DNA from: Aurelia coerulea
Lineage: Eukaryota; Cnidaria; Scyphozoa; Semaeostomeae; Ulmaridae
Direction of reading: 5' to 3'
Length of the DNA stretch: 64,000 bases
NCBI GenBank assembly: GCA_039566865.1
Contig: CM076955.1
Location: 12,353,001-12,417,000, forward strand
Positions 46,332 to 57,559 of this stretch are shown piece after piece. The number at the start of each line of letters is the position of its first letter. Positions within the stretch are counted from its first letter, which is position 1. Below the pieces are notes generated by a model. That model did no database searches. It was given only the letters and a program-made list of their open reading frames with translations, and had not been told where the DNA came from. The translations under genes were made by a program, and so were the position numbers.

Positions 46332-46839
46332 GAGTAGTTTCGGGTATTATGGAACACTTAACGGGAAAAAATCAATTGTCAGCATAATTCTTGACACATT
46401 TAGCCACACTTGGTATTAGCAACTAGACTATAGGCCTAAGCATGCTCTAATGTTTCATCAGTATGCCCTGATTCTGAAACGTTGGTTGTTAATAAACAAG
46501 ACAAAAAAATGAACCCGGGTCGAGTTGGGCATTATTGAACACTGTCGGGTATTTTGGAACTAAGTTATTTCTATTGTTTGTATACTGGTTCATGTTTGAG
46601 ATATCTCAAGAAAATGGCAGCCTGAAATCACTTGATGTCTGATGTCCTTCATTATCAGCGATACGGAGAGTACACAAAATGTTACAGGAGCCTAACATCG
46701 ATCAAAATATGACAGAAGAGGTATGAAGACTTGCATCAAGTGAAATTAACAAGTTTCTTTCTCATCCCCAGGCCCCTAAGCTTCATTTACTGAATAATGT
46801 CCCAAAATACCCGACGTCCCATATTACCCGAAACCACTC
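46332..46839. mobile_element. 508-bp MITE, TA target, motif-rich ends
   Basis: The ends GAGTAGTTTCGGGTATTATGG and GTCCCATATTACCCGAAACC are inverted and flanked by TA. The motif GGGTATT(A/T)TGGAAC recurs near 46341, 46525 and 46546 and inverted near 46799 and 46816. It is non-coding. Confidence 0.7.
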
Positions 46840-46965
46840 TAGGCCTAAGCGTTTCTTACGCTCACAAATAAACCAGGTAGCAATAAACCACAAGAAGCAT
46901 TGTTTGTGGAAAGAAACAGTGAATCACCCATTGACCATTGTGGTGATAAAAAGTGAATTGCCCAT

Positions 46966-47175
46966 TGAAAAGATACCTTAGGAGCTGCCACCTTGACATC
47001 AGTCTCTTGAAATTGACGTTTCACTCATGAATGAACACGTATGAACTCAGTATCTTTGAGTAACGTTTTCCTCATCGTTGATGTTCGATGTAAACATCGT
47101 ATTATCGTATTATCGTTGTTGTTACATCGTCTCCTCATTGCCTAACCCTGTCTTTGGGCAACACAGGCTTATACA
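46966..47175 (+). repeat. 5' LTR (210 bp) of the gypsy-like element
   Basis: The LTR starts TGAAAAGATACC and ends GGCTTATACA (TG...CA). It is flanked on the left by CCCAT (46961-46965), the target duplication. The other LTR has identical length and about ten differences, so the insertion is not very recent. TGGTGCAGTCGACAGGAT directly after the LTR is a good primer-binding site (complement of a tRNA 3' CCA end); I cannot name the tRNA. Confidence 0.92.
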
Positions 47176-47501
47176 TGGTGCAGTCGACAGGATCATCGAG
47201 ATGAATGTTCGAGAACCGAACTCGTAAACAACTTAGGCCCGTTTCCGCTCGCTAATCACCGGAACCAGAATCACCGGAACCACGGACCGTTGGATCTAGG
47301 ATACCAGACCCCCTCTAGAATAATCCAAGTGTGGTTGGACAAAAAAAAAGTCGGACCCAGAACATCGGAACAAGATAAAAGAAGAACTATTGGGCGGACC
47401 AAGGAAACCTGGAACTGGACCTGAAGACCATTCACTGGATCGATATTTTCGACCAAATAACTCTCATTTAAGGACAAGTTAATTTCTATCTGAGCCACAA
47501 T

Positions 47502-48480
47502 ATGGTTAAATGTAGAGAGGGCCACAACATCGAGAAGAACAAGGATGTGTGTCCACAGGGACACTCGGCTGCAACCGCTACAGCTACAGACCCCATGGCC
47601 ATGATGTTTGAGACCATGCAGCTGATGCATCAAACCATGCAGCAGATGTTACCTGCCCAGCAACAACAACCCCAGCCCCATACAGGCAGAGTGAAGCAGC
47701 CGGACAGACCAAGTATTGAAATCGACTCAACTGATAGTGATTGGGCAATATTTTTAGATTCGTGGGAACGATACAAAGTCATGACCAAGATAAATGACGC
47801 CCTAGAAATCAGAAATGAGCTCAGATCCTCATGTTCCACAGTTGTGAACAAGCTCTTGTTCGACTTTGTTGGAGCCAGCACATTGAATACTTGCACAGAA
47901 GACCAACTATTGGCACACATTAAATCCGTCGCTGTCAGGGGAGTTCACAAAGAGGTTCACCGCCAGAAATTTCATAGCTTTTATCAATCTCCTGGAGAGT
48001 CGATAACCCGCTACCTTGCCCGGCTAAGAGCACAGGCTGCCCTCTGCGACTTTCGAGTGCCTTGTACAAATGATGCATGTGTCACTGATATGAGCTATGC
48101 GGAGGACATGATTTCGGGACAAATGATAGCAGGCCTTGCAAACGTGGAGCATCAAGGTAAAATCCTCGCTGAAGCTACTACCCTACCCACCCTGAAAGCT
48201 AGATTTGACAAGTTAGTGAGCCTGGAGACCACTGACCAGGCCACATCCCGCCTTTTTGTTCCCTCAGTGCCAACAGCCCCAGTCATACAATCAGATGTTG
48301 CAGTACAGAGGTCCCAGTACAACAACCAAAGGCACTTCGAAGTTAACAGTCCCCCAGACAGAAATTCCCAGCCCCACACACCATGTAAAGGCTGTGGGGA
48401 AACCTCTCATCCGTCAGGGAAATCCATGACCCGGAAAGACTGTCCAGCCTTCAACTTGACCTGCCCTACGGCGTTAAATC
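47502..48480 (+). CDS. gag: gag polyprotein of gypsy-like element, 3' truncated
   Basis: Gag forms the particle that packages the element RNA. About 325 residues are open. A Gln/Met-rich N-terminal region (residues 35-65) is followed by a retrotransposon gag core with DSDWAIFLDSWERYKV, KLLFDFVGA and RQKFHSFYQSPGESITRYLARL. A C-terminal Cys/His knuckle (CKGCGETSH...DCPAFNL) is at about residues 300-320. A 326-base leader separates it from the 5' LTR. The frame runs into the LINE junction near 48480, where a repeat of about 26 bp (CTACGGCGTTAAATCTG twice) marks the breakpoint. Confidence 0.88.
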
Positions 48481-48488
48481 TGTTGACT

Positions 48489-50269
48489 TGACCTACGGCG
48501 TTAAATCTGTGCCTAAACCTGTGCTCATTTAGTGCACTGAACTTCAAGCGCAGTTTTGTTAAGATTCTAATACCCTCAATATCATATATGTTGTAAACAC
48601 AGTTTTCAGTTGGACGTATCTTGGAGAGCAGTTTTCGCTTGAATTCGGCAATAGACTTGGAGCACCTGGTATCGCTATCCAGTAAATTCCATTCAAAAGG
48701 CGCATTACTAAAATATGTATTGGAAAAACGCACAGTCTTGTCAATAAAGGGAGAATACATCCTCTGATTTCTAAGATTATAGTTGGTTTGTCGCTCAGCA
48801 GGGATTTCATTGAAGAGATATTCTGGGACCCTTTTATTTTTCAGATTGAAAAAATGACATAAACGACGGTACCATCTTCTACTATAAAGGGTTTCCCATC
48901 CCAACTCATTGTAAAGCCTTTGCCTATTTGTACCTCTCCACGCACCAGAGACAGCCAGGGCTGCAGAATACTGGGTTTGTTCCAATTTTTGTGTAAAACC
49001 TAGCCGCATTTCTGGGTCATATCTATGATACAATAAATCACCATAGTCAAGGTGAGGCCTCACATATAATTTATAAGATAGATTAAGAACATTTCTGGAG
49101 ACATACTTTGGAAGATATCGTATCAGACCAATACCTCGTCTCGCCTTTAGGATGGCTGCTCTGATATGACTTTGAAAATTTAACTTTGAGTCCAATATCA
49201 TTCCTAAATGCTTGTGTTCATTTTCCCGTTTGATTTCGTCATTGCCTAATGTTAAAGGCGGGTGGACAATTCTAGCTCTTTTGGTGGAAAATATGACTTC
49301 CTCCGTTTTATCTGCATTAAATTGCATTTTCCACTGCCAAGCCCAGATACGTATTTTTTCTAGATCTCGATTCAATTCTTCAGCGCCAACGATTTCGTTT
49401 TCAATTACTGAAAACAAGGAAGTATCATCTGCAAAGAGTTTGACCTCGGAATTCAAGTTATCACAGAGATCATTTATATACACCAGAAAAAATAAAGGAC
49501 CCAGCACAGACCCTTGGGGTACACCTGCGAGAACATCCTGCCACTCTGAAGTCTTTCCATTCAAAACAACCCTTTTTTTCCGATCTTTTAAAAAGCTGCT
49601 AATAAGTGCGAGCATATTACCAGATACTCCATTATATCTGAGCTTATGAATGAGTCCTTCATGCCACACCCTATCAAAAGCCTTAGATAAGTCAAGGAAT
49701 ACTGCACGTGTTTCTTTACTTGGCATATCATCAAAAGCACAATAAATCTTATGTGCTATGAATAGCAACTGATTTATGGTTGAGTCTCCAGGCCGAAAAC
49801 CTGATTGGTTAGGCGTTAATAACTGATTTGCGCACAAATGATCGTAGATTACATCAAAAAGCTGTTTCTCAAACAATTTCGAAAAAATAGGAAGCAAAGA
49901 AATTGGACGATAGTTATTTTTGCATTGCCGACTCCCCTTTTTATGAATTGGAACAACATTTGCTTTCTTCCAAGAAGAAGGGTAGATTCCAGTCTCTATG
50001 CACCTCTCAAAGATCATACATAAAGGTTCAATGATTGCATTATCACATAATTTAATCATAGCAACAGAAAAGTCATCACACCCATGGGATTTGCTGGAAT
50101 CCAGAGCTCGAATGTGTTTTAGCACCCTTTCCCTATTGACATTGAAATGCTGTAGAGCTGGGACAGAACTTGCTGTGAAACTGGGTAGCCTACTCGATGT
50201 TCCTTCTGAGCAACACTGTGCGACGAAGTAGTCATTCAACACATTCGCTTTTGTTTCAAAGTTCACCAC
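48489..50269 (-). pseudogene. LINE ORF2, RT half, 3' end missing
   Basis: On the minus strand the frame continues from the endonuclease half after a single-base slip near 50265. Blocks in order: SHGCDDFSVAMIKL, NNYRPISLLPIFSKLFEK (about 119-136), FLDLSKAFDRVWHEG (motif A, 191-205), AGVPQGSVLGPLF (motif B, 248-260), VKLFADDTSLF (motif C, Asp pair 281-282) and the thumb and connection to NEHRFRHRFN. The conserved Cys/His knuckle and 3' UTR of its relatives at 8.9 and 40.5 kb are missing. LINEs normally lose the 5' end, so a 3' loss points to deletion or recombination with the LTR element. It belongs to the CR1/L2/Jockey-like group. Confidence 0.9.
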
Positions 50270-51942
50270 AAAAGCCCATCTTCAAGTAACGGAGGAATAT
50301 TGGGGTGTTTTTTGTTACCATTTAGCCTTTTTAGTGAGGACCAAAATGTTTTAGTACCTGTATTAGGGTCCGAGAGTTTTCTGCCTAATTTTCGATAGTA
50401 ATTTTCTTTGGCATCAGCAACCAATTTTGACGTTGACTTACGAACTGCTTTTACGTGCTCCCAGTCCTCTTCCCTTCTACCTTTTTGCACAAATTTCTTA
50501 TAAACTCTGTGTTTTCGCTTTATTGCACTTTTTACTTCATGGGATATCCAAGGTGGGTCTTTATCATTACACTGGATCACCTTATTGGGTATGTTTTCTT
50601 TGAATGTGGACTTCAATATACTATAAAATCTTTCCACCATTTCATTACATCCCAAATTATGGAAGCAATTTCGCCAATCAATACTTCGTAAAGTGTTTCT
50701 GATATTCGAAACATCAGCTTTGGGGTATTCCCAAACTGTCCTTCTATATGGGGGTGGAAGGGGGCTGGCGACATTTAGTTTCCCAAAAATAATTTGGTGC
50801 TGGCAGAAGTCATCTAAGGATGGGTTTACACCAGTCTCTACAAAAAAACCAGGTTGGTCTGTTATTATAAGGTCAATACAGGACATACTGTCTCCTCTTA
50901 TATTCGTGGGTTCGTCAATCAATTGACATAGATTATTAGTTTCAATGAGTTCATCTAAGTCATTCCCCTCAGGTTGTTCAGTGTCCCCATGCCACCATTG
51001 GGACGATCTACAATCAAAATCTCCAGTTAATATCAAGGCATGCGGTTTTTCTGTCTTCAGTTTATTGATAACAGACTGTAACTTATCTGTAAACAATGCA
51101 AATGTCTCGCTGTCTTGGCTAGGGCTACGATACACAGTTACAAAGAATATTTTCTTGCCACCAAGTTTAACTTCAGTTACGATCATTTCTTGCAACAACT
51201 CAAATTCTTTTCTGCGTTTAATGGGCAACCCGTCCCGAAAATATATGGAGACACCCCCAATTTTGGTGTTGCTTGGGTGGTCATTGCGGTATATTTCTTT
51301 ACTATATCCTTCAATACTAATTTCCTCATTGATGGTCTCTGAGAGGGCTATGATATCAAAGTGATGAACTGAATTGTAAGCTTCAAGCAAAGAGATCTTG
51401 ATTTTATCTCTCGTGCAAATACTGTTCAGATTCCAGTGCAGAAATTTGAAAATCTTATTATGATCGGGTCCAGGATTTGTTTCAATATCCCCGCAAAGCA
51501 ACAGTTTATTTTCGAATTGAAGATAGCCAAGGAGCACGTAGATTTGCATTGTAAATAGACTAAGTTGGAAGTATCTAACAATCCGTTTCCGATAAACAAC
51601 GAAATTTACAAAGAAATTTGCCACGCAGGATTTCGTGACAGAAACAATACGGAAGACGCGAAGGATCACAAGGGGTGTGACAGACATGTAAATGCTAACT
51701 GGATCTTGCATATCTAGCACCTTCTCATTGACAAAAATCAATGAATAATAAAAGAAACCGGCGACGATAATAGAAATAGGAATTGTGCAAACTGATGCCC
51801 ATAGGAATAGGTACAAATAGGCAATAGAGCGGATACAATCTGAGATGATGCAACCAATGGGGAAAACTTTCGCTATTTTGCGCAGGACATGATTCTCACG
51901 GGAAGCTATTCCTGCACGCCACTGCTCAACACCTACTGGCAT
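50263..51942 (-). CDS. LINE ORF2, N-terminal hydrophobic region, 2A-like motif and AP endonuclease
   Basis: 559 residues on the minus strand. Residues about 28-71 form hydrophobic, membrane-like segments (AYLYLFLWAS, ISIIVAGFFYYSLIF), with another near 85-105. Residues 151-159 are GDIETNPGP, matching the D-x-E-x-N-P-G-P core of 2A ribosome-skipping peptides, known from several animal LINEs. The APE-type endonuclease follows: HWNLNSI (169-175), ALSET (199-203), VYRSPSQDSE, LTGDFDCRSSQWW (305-317), CIDLIITD (355-362) and QHQIIFGKL. It nicks target DNA for primed reverse transcription. The ATG directly follows the stop codon of an upstream open frame (TAAATG). The frame ends at a one-base slip into the RT half. 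Confidence 0.88.
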   Translation of the reverse strand: MPVGVEQWRAGIASRENHVLRKIAKVFPIGCIISDCIRSIAYLYLFLWASVCTIPISIIVAGFFYYSLIFVNEKVLDMQDPVSIYMSVTPLVILRVFRIVSVTKSCVANFFVNFVVYRKRIVRYFQLSLFTMQIYVLLGYLQFENKLLLCGDIETNPGPDHNKIFKFLHWNLNSICTRDKIKISLLEAYNSVHHFDIIALSETINEEISIEGYSKEIYRNDHPSNTKIGGVSIYFRDGLPIKRRKEFELLQEMIVTEVKLGGKKIFFVTVYRSPSQDSETFALFTDKLQSVINKLKTEKPHALILTGDFDCRSSQWWHGDTEQPEGNDLDELIETNNLCQLIDEPTNIRGDSMSCIDLIITDQPGFFVETGVNPSLDDFCQHQIIFGKLNVASPLPPPYRRTVWEYPKADVSNIRNTLRSIDWRNCFHNLGCNEMVERFYSILKSTFKENIPNKVIQCNDKDPPWISHEVKSAIKRKHRVYKKFVQKGRREEDWEHVKAVRKSTSKLVADAKENYYRKLGRKLSDPNTGTKTFWSSLKRLNGNKKHPNIPPLLEDGLLW

Positions 51943-52884
51943 TTAAGTGTATCCATCTCCCTGGCCACTCAGAATTTCAATGAACAGCAATCCCTGGAAA
52001 CAAAGCATCCGTACAAGAACAAATGGACGAATACAACAAAACAAATTAGATCTAAATGTAAAACAACATATAACACAAAGTATGGGGTTTGCGTTAATTC
52101 TTCCTCTTGGGAAACAGACGGCCATACACCTGGGGATTATGTAAAGCCTGGCAGCTTGGGGCATTTTAGTATATTTCGGGAAAAAAATATATTCGTAGTG
52201 CTTCGATGAAAATAATCTTGTCCAGTATAAGGGACAAAATATTATGAGATATGGGTTTGTTGTAATATCAACATAAACAAGGCCTTTCCAAATTTCATTC
52301 AAACATATTTTGCAAAACGAGTGCAGGCCTAACAACTGACTTGGTAGGTTAAGTAAAGGGTCAGAAAGTTAAAAAAACAAAACAAAACAAAACAAACACC
52401 CTTCAATATCGAAGGGGGGGGGGGGGTGGTACCTGATCCTTACTCATTTTTGTTAAAAAAGACATTTTCCGGATATTTATTAGTCCATACCATAGACAGT
52501 AAATACTGCACTAAGAACAGAAGGGTGCAGTGAGCAGGTCGACGGCTAAGGATTAACATGCTATATGAGCAGCTATTTGAAATAACAGCAGATATAGAGT
52601 AGCGTCGCCCATTATGGCCGGTCGCCCTCGAAGCATGTATTTCAATTGCCAAAACTCGAAGTTTAGGTTAATTCTTATTAATATATTTGTGTTTAAAGTA
52701 CCAAATAATAAACAAAGAACAATAATTAAAACATGGGCATAATGGGTGACACCACTCCAGGCTTCAAAATTTGAAATAGCAGGTAATCCTTGCCGTCAAA
52801 TAACTCACAGCAGCTCATACGGCAGGTTAAAAAACATAAAATCTACGACTAAGTGCAACTAACGTGAAGACTAACCATAGGTTC

Positions 52885-53390
52885 TCAGTTTGTATTTGAT
52901 GGGGCTAGCAGGTCCATGAATTCATTTTCAGTCTTAAAAAAGTGAAAACCGTCGTCAAGCTTTGCTGTCAATCTACAGTTCACATCAGCCATTGCAAAAC
53001 AATCGGTTTTGCCTTTGTCTTTAAGGACATCATTTGCTTTTCCCAGCAGCTTTAACCTCCTGTGTGTCAAATCCATTCGCACTTGAAACTTATTTGTAGC
53101 CTTCCTTGCTCTGTATACGGCAGTCCTATGCCTCCAGGTAGTGAATCGCACTATGATTGGACGATACCTTTTCTTAGTGCTTGGGTCTTCCACAACTGAT
53201 CCAATTCTATGGGCCCTATCAATTGCAAGGTCGGGAATATCCACTTTTAAATCTTGTTTAAACATTTTTTTCACATTTTTTAGGCATTTATCACCTGATT
53301 CTCCATCTGATTCATCTTTGAGCTCCACTCCATATATTCGCAGACAAAGCCTTCTTTGATACTGCTCCGCTTCATCTCCCTGAGAGCTGA
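52885..53390 (-). pseudogene. LINE ORF1 (L1 ORF1p-like RNA-binding protein), N-terminus lost
   Basis: The minus-strand frame is open from the breakpoint near 53390. It contains AEQYQRRLCLRIYGVE (end of coiled coil into RRM), IDRAHRIGSV, RPIIVRFTTWRHRTAVYRAR and RRLKLLGKANDVLKD, the pattern of transposase-22/L1 ORF1-like chaperones that coat LINE RNA. The coiled-coil N-terminus is cut off by the gypsy integrase sequence at 53393. The 940-base spacer to ORF2 holds simple (AACAAA)n and G13 tracts and a 130-residue open frame of unknown meaning ending directly before the ORF2 ATG. Confidence 0.8.
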
Positions 53391-53392
53391 GG

Positions 53393-54012
53393 TACTAGAA
53401 TGCCTACATGCAGCACACCAAGGAGTAAATGGAATGCTAGCCAATGCTTGACAAAGACTATTCTGGCCCGGGCTAGAGGCCAACCTGCGACAAACCCGTG
53501 CTCAGTGTCACGCATGTAATGAAATAACCCCCTCACAACCAAAAGAGCCAATGGCAGAGCCGCCCACACCACAATTTCCCTTCCAGTACACCGAAGCTGA
53601 TTTCTGTGAAATCGGTGGCAACAAGTATCTCATTTTTGCAGATCGGTACACTGGTTGGGTGGAAGCGGCACTTATGAAGGATCCAACAGCAAAAAGAGTC
53701 TGTGACCACATGAGAGAATGGTATTGCACCTATGGAGCGCCTGAAGAGCAGGCATCTGATGGAGGACCACCCTTCCAAAGCCATGAATATCAGCAGTTCC
53801 TCGACCGCTGGGGAATCCGGCAACGCCTCTCATCTGCGTATTATGCTCAGAGCAATGGGCGTGCAGAGCTAGCAGTCAAGACCGCAAAACGCATTCTACT
53901 AAACAACACTGACTCTGCTGGACGCCTCAATCATGATCGTACAGCAAGGGCATTCATGATACACCGCAACACGCCAGTTCAAGATGTCAACATATCGCCG
54001 GCAATGATGTTG
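53393..54012 (+). pseudogene. gypsy-like integrase, zinc-binding and catalytic core, interrupted
   Basis: The frame opens with an H2C2 domain (LHAAHQGVNGML ... QCHACNEITP). The DDE core follows: EADFCEIGGNKYLIF (first Asp), EEQASDGGPPFQSHEY (second Asp) and SNGRAELAVKTAKRI (Glu). It ends at AMMLFG where an 8-bp-TSD transposon enters. The coding sequence resumes at 55975 with RPIKDHLPTLRDQLS. Integrase would join the cDNA to host DNA. No RT or RNase H precedes it here. Confidence 0.92.
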
Positions 54013-54020
54013 TTCGGAAG

Positions 54021-55966
54021 CCCGGCGGGGTCACTTCTATATACATTTGTATATCATGTGAGTTCCCGAAATCTCTGAGAAAGGGTGTCCTAGAACTAAG
54101 CATTCTATGACATAGATTCCTAAAAATAGGGTAGTTTTTCATGGGAAAGTCAGAGAATTCCAAAATAAGGGTATTATTCCATGATACTAAATATCAAACT
54201 TTTCTGTAGCCTAATGTTTCTTAGACAAATCATGATCCACAACAAATGTATTCTATTATCTGTTACATTTGAGATTATTAATTGCTTCAGTATGACATAA
54301 AATGCAATGTAGGGGTAATACTTTGAATGCAGTGATTTTACAGTTGTATGTTGATACAGAAAGCACACAGTGAAAATTTTGCCCAAAAAAGTTAAATTAG
54401 AATAGGTCTCTGACAACATGTTATTCAAAAGAGGATCCCATTTTCAGAGATTTGGGTGCAGTACTATTTGTTGATTCTTGGACTTGAGTCACTTTATTTC
54501 AACTCTTCTTCTTTAACTTGATTTGTGAGTCACTGCTTTCTAATTCCATCCATCAATACCAAACTGGATCATTTGTCTCTACTTTTGTTTGTTGAAAAAC
54601 GTTAAATCCAAAATTGAAATTTTTTAGAAAGATTTGCTGTTTCTAAACCAGTAAGTATACCATAACAGTGTGGATATGGCAAATATCCAGTCCAGAAGAT
54701 CTTGTTTGGTGAATGCTAAGGATTGTGCTGCCAACCCATCAATCATCCACACATCACATCATTCAGGCACGATTCTTGCCAAATAAAATGTATTCATAAT
54801 GACACACAATACCACTCCAGCTCACTGTTTGTTTTGGCACAAAGCTTCCAATTTTTCCTCTAGGCCGACTCTGATCTCCACTGCTCCGCTGCTTTTCTAG
54901 TTTCATAGCTCCAAGACACTCAAAGAAGGACCTTAGGCCCTAACATAACTTATTCTGTGTGTGAGCATAGTAAATGGTGTGAGCAGTGAGTGGGAAAACA
55001 ATGGAATCAATTTATCAATATTCGGACGAGGTTACCCACTCAAAGTGAGGCCAGCATTTTAGCGGGAAAATACAGGAGTTCAGGAATCAAGATGGTGATG
55101 TGAGAGCTGAATGAAACTCATCTCATTGTGACGAGGGGACCTTTTTCTAACTCTACACGGTAAGGAAGGCATGGTTTTGCACACTTTTGAGATGGCATAC
55201 TCTGCAGACGAGTAATAGTAGCAGTGGCTAATGAGACCTGTGCCGTTTTGCATGTAACACGGTACAGTCTCCTTCTTTCCTCCTCAAGAAAGTCATGACC
55301 TTGCTATCAAGATATTGTCAAACATTGAGAATTTGCTGGTATGGCACCTGGAAGGAATTTCAACCATTTGTCGATAACACCAAGAAAAATTAGAAGAAGA
55401 ATTATGCTATTTTTTCAAGCTATGAATGTAGTGTTTAATTTTTCAGTTTATGGCTCTTGTTTAGGTACTGCATTTTATACTGTCACAGCCAAATATTTGG
55501 TGCTTCCTAATTTCTTTTCCTGTTTGAACGCATATATAAGTTGATAGAACAATCCAAGCCCAGAGAGGAACAGGTGGAAATGTAACATTTGTCTTGTTCC
55601 AGTTTCACGTTTTGAAATTTTAATCATTCTCTTGAAATTAGTTGCTTGTGTATTTGTGAAAAAAAAAACAGTTTTGATTAAGATAAAATTTGATTAGTTT
55701 AAATCTGTTCTTTAACTGTTGCCAACAAAATAGTCAGCGAGTTTGAAAATATAGGGTCCAGGTAGTACTTGCCCTTTCTGTCTGTCAACATGAGCATACA
55801 ATTAAGGGCGGACTTTCTGTTCATTGTCAGTGAAAAGGGTCATTTATTTTATAAAAGTCAGAGAAAAGGGTCAATATTTGCCAGGTAAAGTCAGAGATAA
55901 GGGGTATGTTTAAAGTTTTGGGAACTCACATGATATACATATGCATATAGAAGTGACCCCGCCGGG
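54021..55966. mobile_element. 1.95-kb hAT-like element in the integrase, 8-bp TSD
   Basis: The ends CCCGGCGGGGTCACTTC and GAAGTGACCCCGCCGGG are inverted, with homology extending about 47 bp to ATCATGTGAGTTCCC. TTCGGAAG is duplicated exactly (54013-54020 and 55967-55974). AGTCAGAGA..AAGGGT motifs repeat near both ends. The 1.8-kb interior has no recognisable transposase, so it is non-autonomous. Its termini resemble the C/G-rich MITEs at 11167, 22001 and 58007. Confidence 0.88.
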
Positions 55967-55974
55967 TTCGGAAG

Positions 55975-56768
55975 GCCCATCAAAGACCACCTCCCTACCC
56001 TTCGTGACCAACTCTCTGTGCGTTCACAGTGGAAGGACATAAGAGAGCTCAGAGAAAAGGCCATGGCCAAACGCCATGTGCGCAATGCAGAGCACTACAA
56101 TACACACACACGCCCATTGCAACCACTTCTCGTTGGTGATTTGGGAAAAAACCGGTAGAGTGGTGGAAGCACTAGACAACAGGCAATATAGGATTAAAGT
56201 AGATGGGAGTAACAGGATCACTCTGCGTAATCGCCGTTTTCTTCGGAAAATCATGCCAGTTGCCGACTCACCCCCATCAATTCTCCAACGCCCATACATA
56301 GCTGAAGTACCACCACCTATTTCCGATTATACCCACTCAGATGTACCTGTTCATGCCGAAACGCTTTCCACTGGAAGAGTCGGTGAACCTTCTGCCCGTA
56401 AAACACCAAGCAAAGGCCAGCCAGCAGCCGCAGACAATCCTGCACCACAATTTGATACACCCCGATACATCCAGTTGCCACTTTCAACACCCATGCCCCA
56501 GGCCGGACCAGCAAACAGTCAGACATCTGAACCAGCCACCCCAACCCCTCCACCACTGCAACAGCCACCAATGCCGCCACCTTTCCCACCATCAACACCA
56601 CCGCCGCAGCAACAACCCCCAACCCCCCAACCACCTGAGCTACCACCACCAGTTCCAGAGATGCAGACTGAAAATGTTGTGTTACGCCGGAGTACAAGAA
56701 CGGCCCGACCACGTAGAGTACTGTCACCTGTCATGCGTGGTCAATACCACCATTATACCAATGAATGA
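55975..56768 (+). pseudogene. gypsy-like integrase C-terminal domain and Pro-rich tail
   Basis: RPIKDHLPTLRDQLS and KAMAKRHVRNAEHYN continue the integrase after the transposon. A deletion and frame change near 56145 removes part of the SH3-like C-terminal domain, which then reads KTGRVVEALDNRQYRIK and ITLRNRRFLRKI. A tail of about 130 residues is strongly proline- and glutamine-rich and ends in an LRRSTRTARPRRV block and a stop at 56768. The polypurine tract AGGAAAGGGGGGGG (56800-56813) follows. Confidence 0.85.
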
Positions 56769-56815
56769 CTACAGCCATGCTAGTCCCCTGCCTGTAGTCA
56801 GGAAAGGGGGGGGCA

Positions 56816-57025
56816 TGAAGAGATACCTTAGGAGCTGCCACCTTGACATCAGTCTCTTGACATTGACGTTTCACTCATGAATGAACACGTATGAACCCAG
56901 TATCTTTGAGTAACGTTCTCCTCATCGTTGACGTTCGATGTAAACATCGTATTATCGTATTATCGTTGTTGTTATATCGTCTCGTCATTGCCTAACCCTG
57001 TCTTTGGCCAACACAGGCTTATACA
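56816..57025 (+). repeat. 3' LTR (210 bp)
   Basis: This is a near copy of 46966-47175, starting TGAAGAGATACC and ending GGCTTATACA, followed by the duplication CCCAT (57026-57030). It directly follows the polypurine tract. Confidence 0.92.
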
Positions 57026-57559
57026 CCCATTGTGGCAAGTAAACTACTTATGCAAAATCACCAAAAAGTAATTTGATCTTTCAGGAAACTCAATTACTTA
57101 TGAAAATATTTGTCAGGGCTCTTTCTTTTGTAATAAACAAGATGATAATGATTCACCATTCATTCCTTTGCATACAGCACTTGAAAACGTTTTCACAAAT
57201 AACAACTAATTGAAAATATCTTTTAATCATGATGCTTTGCATCTGACAGAATTTTGATTGGCTTCTTGAAATGTTTATGCTTCCTGCTGCTTGGTTGCAA
57301 TATGTACTGAAATCGGGCCTTTCCAGCCACCATGGAATCTTTTATTGGTGCTCATTTTTGTGGACCATTGAAAAAAATGGTGACAACAAAGAGAACACAA
57401 AATGGTGTATTCGCAGACCATGCTTGATGTTGCAAAGGCCCCTTTCATGTTGCCACTTGACCATTTATAGATCTCGTACACAAAAGCTTCACATCTCATG
57501 TATTTTGTTGCAGGAATGAAAGGCAACTTATTAATTTGAGACACCCCTGTAAAGACTTC

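Larger units (their letters stand above)
46966..57025 (+). mobile_element. Ty3/gypsy-like LTR retrotransposon with internal replacement
   Basis: Two 210-bp LTRs, the 5-bp duplication CCCAT on both sides, a primer-binding site at 47176 and a polypurine tract at 56800-56813 define the element. The order gag, integrase zinc-binding, integrase core, C-terminal domain fits Ty3/gypsy. Protease, reverse transcriptase and RNase H are absent; an antisense LINE occupies that position. A DNA transposon splits the integrase. The copy is dead. Confidence 0.9.

Noticed and set aside
46069..46332. 87-residue frame with a GTAAGT donor after a GCGCATGCGT motif
   Set aside because: It may be a 5' exon of the 15-kb TIR element, but no downstream exon or transposase was found, so it is not listed as a gene.
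56317..56880. Long frames overlapping the Pro-rich tail on both strands
   Set aside because: They are shadows of the CCA/CCN-rich gypsy tail, which lacks stops in several frames.
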